Below, piece after piece: positions 34,711-46,900 of a stretch of DNA of 58,435 nucleotides. The DNA is taken from NCBI RefSeq assembly GCF_003144195.1, contig NW_020290087.1:1-58435 (forward strand), in the 5' to 3' direction. Numbering within the stretch: position 1 is the first letter of the stretch; the number at the start of each line of letters is the position of its first letter. The position numbers were made by a program, and so were the translations under genes. This stretch comes from Ceraceosorus guamensis. Its lineage: Eukaryota; Basidiomycota; Exobasidiomycetes; Ceraceosorales; Ceraceosoraceae. Under the pieces are notes generated by a model, which had not been told where the DNA came from, searched no databases, and saw only the letters and a program-made list of their open reading frames with translations.

Positions 34711-36956
34711 ATGTCCACATCCAGCACGTCTGTCGCCGAGCACGCTACTCGGCACGACGAGCAGATCGCGCATGCGCTTAGTGGAGAAGATGCGGCGCTA
34801 CAGACAGTGACGCCTCAAGATGACGATCCTTTTGATTGGGAGAGCTACATGTGAGCTTTGGCGAATGCTGTCAGGGCACGTGCAAGCGACGTGTCATGCT
34901 GAGACGTTCTCATCACTTTCTGACATCCTCCATCGCGCAACAGATCGGCATACAAGGGTGAGATGTGGGGCCAAGACGCTCACAAGGACGCAGAAGCTAA
35001 AGTCGCAATCTTGCCCTCATCCTGTCTATCCACCGCTCATCATCGCCTCCGCCGTGCACGCAGGGCAAACGCAAATCGCCCGGCTGTTGCACCTCGCCGA
35101 GAGGTCTCCAGCTCTGCGTCTCGTATGCTCTCAAGCAGCCATCGCGCTTCTGCGTCAAGGTCAAGACACGAAGCAGTACCTGTATGCGTTCCGAATACGC
35201 GATTCAGCTGGTCCAGCATCTGGCGCTGAACAGCTGCAAAGGCCAAACCACGCTTGGGTGCAACAGGCCGATCTAGAGAATGAGAAGGAGCTGGAGAAGC
35301 TGGATATCGAGCTGAGAGGGTATCAGAACAACATGATCAAGGAGAGCATTCGTGTGAGTTGGGAAAGTTCTCCTGACGTCGCTCTCATTTCGGCGTGCGT
35401 ATGCTCCTCGGTCTTACGCGCGCCCGCTCCTCGTGCTCCCTCATCAAGATGGGCCATCGTGATCTGGCAGAACACTTTAGAGCGACAGGCAGGATGAGCG
35501 AAGCACTTCAATGCTACCAAAAGACGAGGGAATTCTGCTCCACCAGCGAACACGTTGTAGAGATGTGTTTGGGTGTGATCGAGGTGCGTCGCAGGCGTGC
35601 CTAGATGACGACAAAGTCTCATCATTCCCAACTCTCTCCTTTAGATCTCGCTGGAGCTGCAAAACTACACGAACGTCTCCACCTGGGTCTCCAAAGCTGA
35701 AGGTGTGCTGGAGACGTACAATCCCAATGCCGCGGCCGCTTCTTCCTCTGCTCGCAAGACGAGTGGTGCAGGTGCTTCTTTGTCGTCCGCCAGCGGTGCA
35801 TCTAAGGGAGGTCTAGGGTCAGGTGGAGATGCTATCGGCGCGCTCTTTCGCTCCGGCGGCTCTTCGACGAGAGAAGAAATGGCTCGTGCTTCTACGTCCG
35901 CAACGAGCGCTGCGGCTCGAAGAGACCAAGCTACAGCTGATAGAGGAGTCAAGGATCTCGCAGCTAGGCTGTCCATCACCGCTGCGCTTGCCCAGCTGGG
36001 GATGGGCAACTTTGAGAAAGCGGCTAGAATCTGGCTCGGATTGCCTGGCGATGTCGCTTCGACTCGGTTGGCTGCAACTTATGCGCATGTAAGAGCACGA
36101 GTGGGGGGTTTCAAGTCACACTGCGGATGCTGACGGAGCGTTGGCACCCCACCCAAATTTGTGGCTGCAGATCATGTCTCCTGCCGACATTGCGCTCTAC
36201 ACTGTTCTCTCTGCCCTCGCTACCTTTGATCGAAGGAGGTTAAAGAGCGCGCTCGTGGATAGTGCAGCATTTGCAGCCTTTTTGGAGCATTCACCTCACT
36301 CTAGAGCTATTCTAGAGGCCTTTTACGCTTGCGACTACAATGGGGGCTTGCACCTTTTACAAAAGTGGAGGGTGAGTGCGCCCGTGCTGGTGTCGACGTC
36401 TCGACGTCGAATGGGGTTCCAGCAAGCGAGTGCCTTGCAGAGTGTGCTGATGCGTTTCCTCGATGTCTCGACAGACTCGGCACCATCTGGACATTCACCT
36501 TGGACCCCATGTCCCAACGCTCAAGATGATGCTGATCACTCGCATGATGCAGCAATTTCTGCATTCGTTCGACAGCGTAAGCGTCTCGCGCGTGGGCGAC
36601 GCTTTCGGCTGGACGGAAGCCCAAACGCTTCCGGAGCTGATTGGGTTGGTGCAGAGGGGAGAGGTTCAAGGAAGATTGGACTTGACGCGAGGTGTGATGG
36701 AATTAAAGAGGAGGGACAAGAGGCAAGAGTTGTTTGATGATGCGATCAGGATTGGGGAGAAGAGGATCACCGCTGCTAAACGGCTGCTTTTGAGATTGGA
36801 GATGATTGAGAATGGGTGAGTTTTTCAGGGTCGCGGGCGAAGCACTACTACCGATGCGGCATGCCTGCACACTGCGCTCACACCCGAGTCGCCGCGTGCG
36901 CCCCTTCCAGACTCATCGTCAGAGGCACTGGACCGACCGTGCCTCGAGGCGCCTGA
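34711..36956 (+). CDS. CSN1: COP9 signalosome subunit 1
   Basis: Subunit of the deneddylase that regulates cullin-RING ligases. Exons: 34711-34850, 34944-34957, 35064-35353, 35449-35583, 35645-36088, 36171-36371, 36475-36815, 36911-36956 (1611 nt, 536 aa). The RPN7-type repeat region contains DPFDWESYISAYKGQTQIAR, MIKESIRMGHRDLAEHF and SEHVVEMCLGVIEISLEL. The PCI domain follows (SPADIALYTVLSALATFDR, then RVGDAFGWTEAQTLPELIGL). CSN1 is preferred over proteasomal Rpn7 because of the ESYI...YxGxTxIxRL start. A Ser/Gly/Ala-rich insert of about 75 aa sits near residues 215-290. The second exon has only 14 nt. The end is short and lacks the long tail of animal CSN1. Confidence 0.92.
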
Positions 36957-37228
36957 TCGAGCAGCGAGCACGCACGCACGCACGCGTGCAAGGCTCCGAT
37001 TCCACATGCTCCTCCTTCACCTAGCTGCTTTCGACTTTGACAAGCGTCCTCATCACCACAACATGGGTTTCGTGCGCTTCGTGGCAACTGCCCACGCCCC
37101 CTCGCGAAGTAGATTCGTCAATGACATGCATGTCGACTCAACTCCCAAGTAAGGCGGCGAGCGAGCGCGACGGGTCACGCGTGCATGCATGAGGAATCAA
37201 GATATAAACAAATACAAAAAGGGCAGGT

Positions 37229-37229
<1 letters not shown>

Positions 37230-37261
<32 letters not shown>
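37230..37261. repeat. Poly-G tract (32 G)
   Basis: Uninterrupted run of 32 G between convergent genes. Confidence 0.92.
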
Positions 37262-37262
<1 letters not shown>

Positions 37263-37400
37263 TTGCGTTTTAGCGAGCGGGTTCGTGCGGCCAAGAGAAG
37301 GTAAAGAGATGCTGTGCAGAGGGGGATTGCGCTTGGTTGATATTGACTCCGCTAAGCAGCTCGAGACTATCGTGGCACAGTAAAGGTGGCGCGAGCTTGT

Positions 37401-37424
37401 CAGTTGCACCTGCAGGTGCAACTG
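37401..37424. promoter_or_regulatory. Perfect 24-bp palindrome 3 bp after the CDC4 stop codon
   Basis: CAGTTGCACCTG followed by its exact reverse complement, with no spacer. In RNA it could form a 12-bp stem only with loop distortion, since there is no loop sequence. As DNA it would suit a dimeric protein. It lies in the 3' UTR of the minus-strand gene. Confidence 0.7.
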
Positions 37425-37427
37425 GAT

Positions 37428-40400
37428 TCATGAATCTAAAAGAGGTCGGAAGCTGATGGTCTCCATCGAAGTGCGACCGTTGCGTCGACAAAGAATGATG
37501 CTGTGGAACGCGGAAGCGGGTGCAATAGTATGAGCCCTCGCCTCGTCGCACGCTTCAATCACCATCCACTTCCCAACTCAAAAACTCACCAACAATCGTT
37601 CCTGAATGTCATTTTCCAAATCGCTTCGGCAGGCTCTACCATCTCTCTGATGTATTGGCCTGTAGCAAAGTCCCAGAGTTTTACGCGCCCATCGTTTCCT
37701 CCCGTAACGATGAAGCGGTCGTTGAACTGCAAGCAAGTGACGGAATTGTCGTGCGCGCACAAGCGGGCTTTGGTGGTGAATGTGTCCAAGCAAAAGACGA
37801 TCACTCGACCATCCGAACCGCCGGTGATCAGCGTAGAGTCTGTCAATTGCAGCTGTCCCACCAACGAAGTGTGGCCTTGCAGGACGCAAAGGCACTCGCT
37901 GGCAGAGTGCGGGCCAGAAGATGATGCGCGTCAGACGATGCACATCGAAAATGCGGCACGCGCGACGACGACTCACCCGGTCGAAGCGCTCCAAATGCGC
38001 ACCGTCGAGTCCAAACTCCCGGTAGCCACTCTGACACCATCAAATGCGATGGCGTAGATCTGGTGGAAATGTCCCCTCAGGACATTGATGCACTCTCCCG
38101 TATCGACGTCCCAGATTCTGCACATGCAGTCATAACTTCCGCTAGCTATCCTATTGCCAGCCACTTCGACGCAGCGCACCGAATGCTGGTGTCCCGACAA
38201 TTGGTGCACCAGCTTGCCGGTTTGGATGTTCCAGACGCGCACTGTGCTATCTCTAGAGCCCGATACAGCGAGTGGACGACCTTCTATCACCTTCAAACAT
38301 CTGACCGTGGAGCCGTGGCCAGACATGATGTGTTCGCAGACCCTGATATTGGCATGAATGCAATCAGCACGACGTCGCAAGCCAAGTCCTTTCAATCCAA
38401 GCGCACTCACCCAGTCCTCAAATTCCACACGCGAACGTCCCGGTCGCAACCGCCAGTCACGACGAGCGCATCCCTGTTGCCGTAGCCCTTGACGCTTCCG
38501 CACGGATTCGCATTGCTGAAGGGCCTTCCGCCCCCGCTCGCGCGATGTGTTCCACCAGAAGGTGCAAAGAAGCCAGCGGCGCCCATCGGAGACCTGCTGT
38601 TGGCCCAAGCCGAGGGAGCATCTCCAGCGTCCGAGTCGCCAAAGAAGCTCGAGTGGGAAGCGTTCAGCTGATCGGTAATGTGCGTCGGGATGCCACCACT
38701 TGCGCCAGACGATGCAGTCATGACAGCATCTCTGACATTGCCGGCATCAGCTTCCGCTTCTGCTTGCGCTCGTGCAAAGTCTCGAGCTGATCCAGTTGCT
38801 GCGTTGAGCGAAGCGGCAGCTGCAGGCGCTGAGATGGGTCCACCTCGCAGTGACGATGAAGCAGCGCTAGCATTCGCACCGTCGCCAGCCACAGCTCCGG
38901 AATTGAGATTGGAGCTGCTCGTAGCTTTGCGCAGCATCGCCCGCCTAGCTCTGTGAAACCATTCCAGCGTCTCATCCTCGCCAGAAGCAGAATCGTTAGA
39001 CGAGACGGTGTACAAACCACTGCTGCTCTGCGTTCGGCTCGGCACAGCCTTGGCAGCGCTAGATCTCGAGATAAGCGAGGGAGCTCGAAGGGGAGCGTCG
39101 CTTGTGGAGCTCCAAGTCGATCTTGCCGACGCGTCAAGGTTTCCGCCGTACATCAGCGCCTCGTCGTCGTATGCAGATGCGCTTGGTCGAAGATCGTGCT
39201 CTACGAGCTCGAGATCGCCTCCGCTCGCAGCACCAGCATCTGCTCGCGCTAATTTAGCCGCGTCTTGCTTTCCCTTGCCGTTGCCTCCACCCAGCCGAGC
39301 TTGACTGCCTCCCGTGCTCGAGACCAGCGTAAGGGCCCACACACCAGTCTCGTGGCCTATCAACGTCCGCGCGTAAAGGCCTGTCTGCGCGTCGAAGACG
39401 TGAATCTTGGCATTCGCCATACCCACCACGATCCATTCCTTGTCGACGGCCAGGGATGTGACCACTGCACCGCCTTCCGTAGAAGTGTACCGAGTGAGCA
39501 AACGCCCACCTTTACGCCAGTTGGACTCTGCGATGGTCAGGAGCGTTCAAAGGATTAGCCTACCGGCAGCCGCTGGCAATTTGATGCAAACTCACCCGTC
39601 AAGTAAGCCAGCTTGAAGTGCGTCTTGTAGCTAAAAGGCGTGCTGCGCGACTGAGCTTCCGGCAAGCCTTCCGCATATGTGGCCGCTCGATTAGACTTTG
39701 CATTTGACCCGGACATCCAAGAAGGTCTTCCGAGCGCAAAGCTCGGCGTCGCTCCCTTGGCGGAGGAGGAAGCTGCATTTTGGAAGACGTCGGATGCAGA
39801 TGCCGCATGAGCTTGACCAGGAGCGCTGCGCCTCTTCATCCGCTTGCCTTGCGCATCTCCCGATCGCCTTCGCGGCGCAGAGGTGGTCGTGTTCGATGGC
39901 GATGCATGCAAGGGGTCGCGATCGCGGCGTGCTGATGAGCGAGCAACGTGAGCAGCGACGCTTGCCTCTTCCGTACTGTCGCTCATCTCGACATCTCCCT
40001 CTCCATAGCCATCGGCAGGTCTGTGCGCTGACTCGGGGGGCGCAGTCCCATATTCGCCGACCTGTGGCAAGCTTGCCCGATCCCTAGCTGGACTGGTGAG
40101 AGCTCCAAGACCAGCAGTCACTGCGGAGCCTTCTCTAGGTGTCCTCGACGCTGGCCAAGAGGGCAGCATCCTAGAGCCCGGCAGATTTGCAAAAGAGCCA
40201 GCGCTGAGCCAGCCCCAATTGCCTGGCGCGGTCGCATTTCCGGCTTCGGGCGTTCGACTACTCGTCTCGCCGAGTGCCCGCGACGAATCGGACGATGGAC
40301 CTGCATGTAGAGACCTTGGCTGTTCGTACGCGTCATCATCCGCACCATCGACCACTTCCTCTCCGTAGCGCTCGCGAGATTCTTCAGCTACAATCTCTTC

Positions 40401-41324
40401 CAGTTGACGATAAAACATTCTGTCCGCTTCGCTCATGTCTAGGCTGCCTCTTCCAGCTTTCGCCAGTCCCACACCGAGGGCGTCTGAGCTCGAGTTGGTG
40501 CCGCCGGCGATACTTCCATCTGCCTGCTTGGCGAGGAAGAGATCGTGAAGGGTTCGTAGCTCGTGAAGAGCGTTGGACGGATCCAAACCACGAGCTCGAT
40601 AGCGCTCGTAGAGGGAAGAGAGGATTTGGCCGTCATCGAGATGTTCGTCCTCTTCCTCCATTACTGCGTCTTCCTCCACCACATCCTCGTCGCTAAAGCT
40701 AGCTCGGGACATGCCGCGAGGGTATCCAAGTCTGGAAGCACTGGCAGCAGGATATAGAGGCGACAGACTAAAGGCAGGTTGGTGGTGCAAAAAGGGAGCG
40801 CTTTGACTTGCAGACATGCTAGTCCTTCGGAGCCTGAACGCGTATTTGGAGCACATTGCCTTCCACGTATGTTCATCATTGACCAAGCTGCGCCAGAATC
40901 TGCTGACGGCGCTCGCTCTGGCCAACGTTCTTGGGTCATCGATGAATCCTAGCACGTGCAGACTGAGCTCGATGGGCAGGGCACCCAGAAAATCCACCTT
41001 GAGTCGAGGTGAGATGTCGGATTGAAGCTGAGCCAACTCTCTCAAAGAGCAGAGCGCCAGTAGCTCGCTGAGGACCTGCAACCTGTCGCTGCTGATGAGA
41101 GAGGGGAAGATGAGCGAAATGTACTTGCGAAGTGTCGCTCCATCTGTGGGTAGGGCGGAGATCAGAGCTGCGCTGGCTGAGGAAGCTGAGGAAGTGGCCA
41201 GACGAGACAGGCCAGAAGGTTGAGGTGAGGGTGCGGGGGTAGGGGGCGAGATGGTGTGAGGGTGTCCGCCTGTCGGTGCACCTGGCTCGCCACCTACGAG
41301 CGGGGGTGATGCTGGCGCTGACAT
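37428..41324 (-). CDS. CDC4: F-box/WD40 protein of the Cdc4/Pop1/FBXW7 type
   Basis: Substrate receptor of an SCF ubiquitin ligase. Exons: 39596-41324, 38411-39527, 37977-38342, 37590-37898, 37428-37500 (3594 nt, 1197 aa). The F-box lies at about residues 107-150 (LGALPIELSLHVLGFIDDPR). A low-complexity region of about 400 aa follows, then WD40 repeats: HVFDAQTGLYARTLIGHETG, CDRDVRVWNLRTG, GSRDSTVRVWNIQTGKLVH, GSYDCMCRIWDVDTGECINV, GSLDSTVRIWSASTGECL, GGSDGRVIVF and GGNDGRVKLWDFATGQYIRE. A second Ser/Ala-rich insert of about 200 aa interrupts the first propeller blades. The order F-box, then a GVWAL-type first repeat, fits Cdc4/Pop1. A Met30-like receptor is the main alternative. A start 36 nt upstream (41360) is possible. 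Confidence 0.85.
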
Positions 41325-42225
41325 CACGACTCCTGCGACCAAGACGACGCGAGAGTACAAGTGTGTGTGCGGCGTTTGGAAAGGTGGAATGCGGCCCTTT
41401 GCCAGCGACTCGTGTGTTGGTTGCGTGTGTGCTGGAGGAGGAGGAGGATCGACTGGTCCGCTGCCGGCTCAGTCACGCGGCAGCGATGCGATGAGGAAGC
41501 GAGGTCGCACAAGCTTGTGTACGTAAGCTAAGATGAAGAGGTGGTGGTGCGAGCACTTGCACTTGCACTCGCACACACGGAGCGTGGAGATGATGGGCGT
41601 GTTGGCAGCATTCACGATTGTATAGCGTTGCCGCGCGCCTCTCACAACAGTCACGAGTTCGAAACCTCATTCACGATTGCCGCTCCGATGGTGCGTACAG
41701 TGCGAGTCAAGAGTGGTGAGTGCTTGTTGTGTGGCGCGCGCGTGGGATCAAGCGCGCATGCAGCAGCAGCAGCAGCAGCAGCGATCACGATCACCAAGGG
41801 AAGCAGCGCCCGCCCGCCCGCACGCCCGCCCGCACGCACGCGCATGAACCGAGCCTGTACGGTAGGTATAGCTGCAGCGAGCAGCCTTGGGTCGAATTCC
41901 ATGCAAGGGCCCCCTCCTCCTCCTCACCACCCGCGTGACTCAAGACTCTGACTCACCACTGCTAGCTGCGTTGCGGGTGCACGAGGCAAGCCACACGCTT
42001 TGCGCGACGCACATGTAATCACGAAAAAAGAAATGGAGACGAGGAGCTCGATCGGTATGTGAGATTGCATTCACGATTCGAGCGCCAGTCATGTTGTGCG
42101 AGCCCTGGAAAGACATGCAGACAAAGGTCGAGAGCCTTTGTTTCGTCACCACAAGACGCGCGAGAAAACAGGTTGCATGTAAGACATGTAAGCCAGCTTC
42201 TCGTCGAATCCGAGTAATACGCTTG
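41325..42225. other. Intergenic stretch upstream of CDC4
   Basis: 0.9 kb with GCA (41760-41780) and GCCC/GCAC (41810-41840) microsatellites. No recognisable gene. It should contain the CDC4 promoter and the THOC5 3' UTR. Confidence 0.4.
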
Positions 42226-43274
42226 CTAGGCTTCTGTCGCAGTTTCGGTAGGAGCTTGACAAGCTTCCAATCGCTGCGCGACCGCTTCTGCCGTCTTTAA
42301 AAGTCGCGCGCGCACGTTCAGCGCCGTGTTGCGGTCGTCAGCGGTCGTCAATTCTCAGCGCATACATGTCGCTTCGACAATTACACCGCACCGCACCGCA
42401 CCGCGTCGCACGGCGAACTCACACTTGACAATAGACGTCCCAGCTCCGCTTCGGCTTCCGCAATTTGACCCGCTTTGGATCTGTTGGTGTGCAAGAATTG
42501 TGACTTGACGGATAGCAAGCCTCTTCTCTCCTCTTCCAACCTGAAACCAGGTAGGCGGTACGTGAAAGGAGCAGCGACTCGGCATTGAGCTACCAGATCT
42601 CGGAGCATCAGCATACATGCTACTCACTGTTGCCTTTCGATCAGCTCATACTCCAATCTCGCCAGCATCAAGCTGTGCGGGTCTGACAAGATCTGCTCCG
42701 TCCGGAGCTCTTCGGGCGCCACAGCTTGAAATTCTGACAAATCTCTGAGCTCAATATCCTGAAAGACGGATCTGGAGGAGCGAGTGCAGAGGCACCGAGG
42801 CATGGTCAGCGAAACAGGCGCATACATGCACATCGCGTCCCGACGTATTTGCACCACTCACACAAACTCTTTACACCTCCTAATCTCTCCCTCCAATTGG
42901 CTCCTCTCATACTCCAAGTTTTGCAATCTCAACCTAGATTCGTCCACCTCTGCTCTCCTCTCGGCCACCTTGCCTTTGGATCTCTTATTGTCCTCCGCAA
43001 CCCTTCTGCCCAAGGCTCTGAGTTGGGCCAAGATGGGTGTGAGAGAAGCGAGATAAGTTGTTGCTTCTTCAGCTGACGGCTTGACGGGAAGCACAGCCAC
43101 CAGCTCTAGAATGGCCGAAGAAAGCGCGTTGGCCTGTGCACACGTGGCCGACGATTCCGAGAGTGAGCTTGCACCCGCGTCGCAGCCTCGCAAGGGCTAC
43201 GGACTCACGTCAACTTCGACCTGCTGCGGCGATGGCGACTTTGAGGAGGAAGCTTCGGCGGATGCAACGGTCAT
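42226..43274 (-). CDS. THOC5: THO complex subunit 5 (THOC5-like)
   Basis: Component of the transcription-coupled mRNA export complex. Exons: 43209-43274, 42862-43133, 42628-42771, 42425-42540, and a tentative last exon 42226-42353 (726 nt, 241 aa). Family landmarks: RLRLQNLEYERSQLEGEIRR followed by CKEF, then VFQDIELRDLSEFQ, APEEL and DPHSLMLARLEYELIERQQ. The rest is long helix and probably coiled coil, which fits its pairing with THOC7. The last exon uses a GAG acceptor and is the weakest part. It would end LEACQAPTETATEA. The protein is about one third the size of animal THOC5 and corresponds to its conserved N-terminal half. Confidence 0.78.
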
Positions 43275-43961
43275 GTCGTCACTGTACGGGGATGCTGGCG
43301 CTACGGCTTCGAGAGGCACGCTGAGAAGCTCGCAAAGGAGCGAAGCGAGGGTGCAAGCGGGGGAAGGCTGAAATGCAAGGCCAGGTAGATGGCAATGTAT
43401 GTCCACTTGGGTCGAGGTGCAAGTCAGAATTAATCGAGTCGGTGCCAGAGGATGCAAGGTCGTGAGTCAAGAGTCAGAGTGAATGATTCGTGTGCGAGAC
43501 CAGCTATACCCCCACCCGTATGATCATGAATCCACATTCAAGATTGAAATCACGATCGAATCGCATCTCAAATCCGCGCGAGCGGCGCCATCTCGCACGG
43601 TAGAAGGCAGACAGGCAGGCGCGTCCAAGCGTTGCTTCGCGCGCGTCTGATGGCGCGTAGAGTGTGAGTGAGGTGCGGCGATCTGCAGCAACAACCAACC
43701 ACCAGCTGCTGCACGCCGCGAGTGGAGTGTTGGACTCCTCACACTCACACTCACACTCACGACTTCCACGGACAACGTCTCGCTAGCATCGCCTCAAGGT
43801 CAAGCTTTACAGATCGTCCAAACGTGTCAACCAGCCCAGACTTCTAGCACCTCGACCCCGCACGCAGCAGCCCTTCGATGGGCGGAGCGCATACAAGCCG
43901 GTAGAAGCGCGCCTCCGCGTCGCTTCCTTCGATTACCATCACCCACGGCAGGGTTCATAGC
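43275..43961. promoter_or_regulatory. Divergent promoter region of THOC5 and BRH2
   Basis: 0.69 kb with a CACTCA array at about 43737-43760. Nothing else recognisable. Confidence 0.45.
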
Positions 43962-46900
43962 ATGTCGTCGCCGAAGCGTCGTCGGACATCCACGCGGCTC
44001 TCTGAGCAGCAAGCTGAACCGCTCGCACCTATCACGATTCCCAGCACCTCTCGCATCAGCACGGGATCAGATGAGAGCTCGGCCAAGCATAGGAATGGTC
44101 GTGCTGAGCGCGATGCGCGTGCCAGAGGGAGCGCGCATTCCTGCGATGCAGCTCCACCCACACGTACTCTTCGAAGACGCGATGCCAATTCCGGCAAAAC
44201 GCCATCTGCTCGTCCACAGCTACTCGGTTCTGCCAAGGGTAAGGCCAGGGAAGAGCAAAAGAGGCAGAAGGACATAGAAGCATTCGATGCTATGCGGCAA
44301 GCTGACCAACTCATCATGGCCACGAGTACCGACGGACGCGCGCGCAGACGAGCATCTCGAAGCGCGGCGCAGGACGGCAATCCGCCTGGCAAGGATACGA
44401 ATGAAGAGGATCAAAGCCGTGCTGAAGCAAGCAGCGACGTGGAAAGGATCTCCGAAGATTCCACAAGACGTGCCAACCCTCGCATCTTGGCGCCGAGCTC
44501 GAGCCCACTGGAGGATGGAGCACACGTAACGCCGAACGGAGTCGCTCGTGGGTCAGCGGGAGCTTTCGAAGAAAACGAGAGACTGTCGAAGGTCTCGCAT
44601 GGAACGCTGGACTCGCCGCCTCAGAAGGAGAGTCGACCCAGCCGTGCACAACACGCAGCAGAAATCGGTGCTTCCCAGGCTCGTGGAGACGCAGATGACA
44701 AAAGGCTCCATGTCTGTGCCGGCCAAGACGACGCCTGTCCGCTTTCGCTACAAGTAGAGGGTACTGCATCTGTGCCGGCCCATCACGAACGTCCAATACC
44801 TGGCTCACATCCCATGCCAACATCCAAATCGCCAACGCCGGCGTGTGAACGAGAGGAGGCTGTCAGATTGGATGCCAAGCTCGAACAGACGCAGATCACA
44901 GCTCACGATGAGGACAGTCCAGCATTATACACTGTGCGCGCTAGTGATGCTGGGTCGGGCGTGGCTGTAGAGGACCCCAACAACGCTTTTGTGACCACTG
45001 TGTTGCAAGAGCGCCTTTCTCCCACCACAACCACAAGATCCGCTCCCATAGATGGCGGGTCGCGTGATATGTGTGAGCTGCAGACACACAGTAGTCAGTG
45101 GCGCGATGGGCCACTTGCCGCTTACCAACCAGGGCCTTTACATTGCACCGTCGACGCGGCAGACTCGTTGAAGCCGTTCAGCAACTCACCAACGCTGGCC
45201 TTCAAAGCCCCTATTGAGCCCATTGTGGCACCATCGAGCTCGAGAGAGCCTTTTAGTACGGCCTTGAACGATCCCGCGCCGCCGGCGCAAGGAATCGGCG
45301 TTTTCTCCAGCCCTGGTCAACAGCGGGGCATTGTTGCCATGGATAATCTAACTAACATGCACTCCAATCTATTGGATGGCCTGGACAGCGAAGATTTCGA
45401 CGATGTGCAGCTGAGCCCTGAAGGCTCTACCAAGCGAATGTGCTCGCCACATCCTGTGATCGACAGTCAGACTCGCAGTCAACTGGCACCGGATGCTTCT
45501 CCTGCCGTCGTCGCTCGCGCTTTCAAGCGAGCTCGCAGCGCTAGATCGACGAGTGCTGCGAAGCCTCCTGGGGAGCTGCAGCATGCACCGGCTAGTAAAG
45601 CGAAGCAGTCCTTTGGCGATTCGGACGACGAGTTCAGTCTGGATCCGGACTTGTTTGCTGACCTCGAAGGCGTCGATTTCGACTTTGATGCCGAAATTCT
45701 TGACGGTGATCCAGGTGAAGCTGCGAGTTCCAAGTTGAAGCGGGACGGTGGACCCAACTATGGCTTCACTACCTCAGTGGTGGGCGGCGGATTTTCGACT
45801 GGGCGCGGCAAAGCTTTTGCGATGCCGAGCGCCGCTGTACTTGAGGCAGCCAGAGCGCGCTTTCTTGACATGGATGACGACGACTTCAAAGCAGGAGTCG
45901 CAACGACAACGACCACTTCGCTTGCGGCTCGGTCCAAGCCCGCACCGCCTGCTGCCGCCCTCGCTACCCCGTCCCGGCCCAGGATGCCCTTAGCTGAGAC
46001 GACGAACGAAAACATGCCTTTCCAACATGCCGCTCTGACAAGCACCGAGAAGGAGTATGTGACTCCAGCCAAGCCGAAGATGGGGTCGCGCACCGCAAGC
46101 ACCGATGGGGCCTCTCCAGCGCCACAGGCTGTCGGCCGGACGGAGCATGTGGCTGGCAACAATCTAGGCTTTTCAATACCCCGATCTGGGTCCACGCCGA
46201 GGCCGACACCTCAAAATCGGCCTGCCTCTACCTCTGCCTTGCCCTTTCCATTCAGTGCGCCTTCCTCCGCCACCCGTATAGCGCTCGGAATTACGCCTCG
46301 CACCTCTCTTGGTCGAAATCCAGCCGGACGTCCAAAATTTCAGTCTCCTTTCAAAAGACCACCTGGTCAAGCCACTTCGGCCTCTGCTTCAAAGTTGGCC
46401 ACCTCGAGCTCAAGAGTCGGCTTGTCCGCTGCCTCTGCCTCTCCGAGCGTCCAAAGAAGCAGGCCGGACGGGTTGTTCGACATACCGATAGCGTACGCGA
46501 GACCTAGCGGTACCGTTGTGGGTCACGAGTACGCGGTCTCGAGCAAAACGAAGCGGCCTGCAAAAGGCGAGGCCCTTTTCGACCTCTCCACTCACTCGGC
46601 GAAGCGTCAAAGCATGCAGCAGAGGGGAATCAAGCCGGAGAGCACCAGCGCAAAGAAGATACGACAAATGTTTGACGAGGTACCGGTGATTCTTGATCAA
46701 CCTGCACGGGGCATCGAGTTTGAGTTTGACATGCCAGACGGCTCAAGCTTTGGTCCTCAGCAAGCTCTCGATGCTTTGCATCAAAGGCGTGCGGTTCATG
46801 TCGACCTAGAGTGGGTCAAGAACCACTGGTTGCTCATATTGTGGAAGATGGCCGCCATTACGCGCCACGAGCCTGATCGTCATGAAAGCATGTTCACCGG

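Larger units (their letters stand above)
36957..37427. other. Convergent 3' region of CSN1 and CDC4 with poly-G tract and palindrome
   Basis: Contains CACG repeats (36969-36986), a run of 32 G (37230-37261) and a perfect 24-bp palindrome (37401-37424) that belongs to the CDC4 3' flank. No gene was recognised. Confidence 0.7.
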
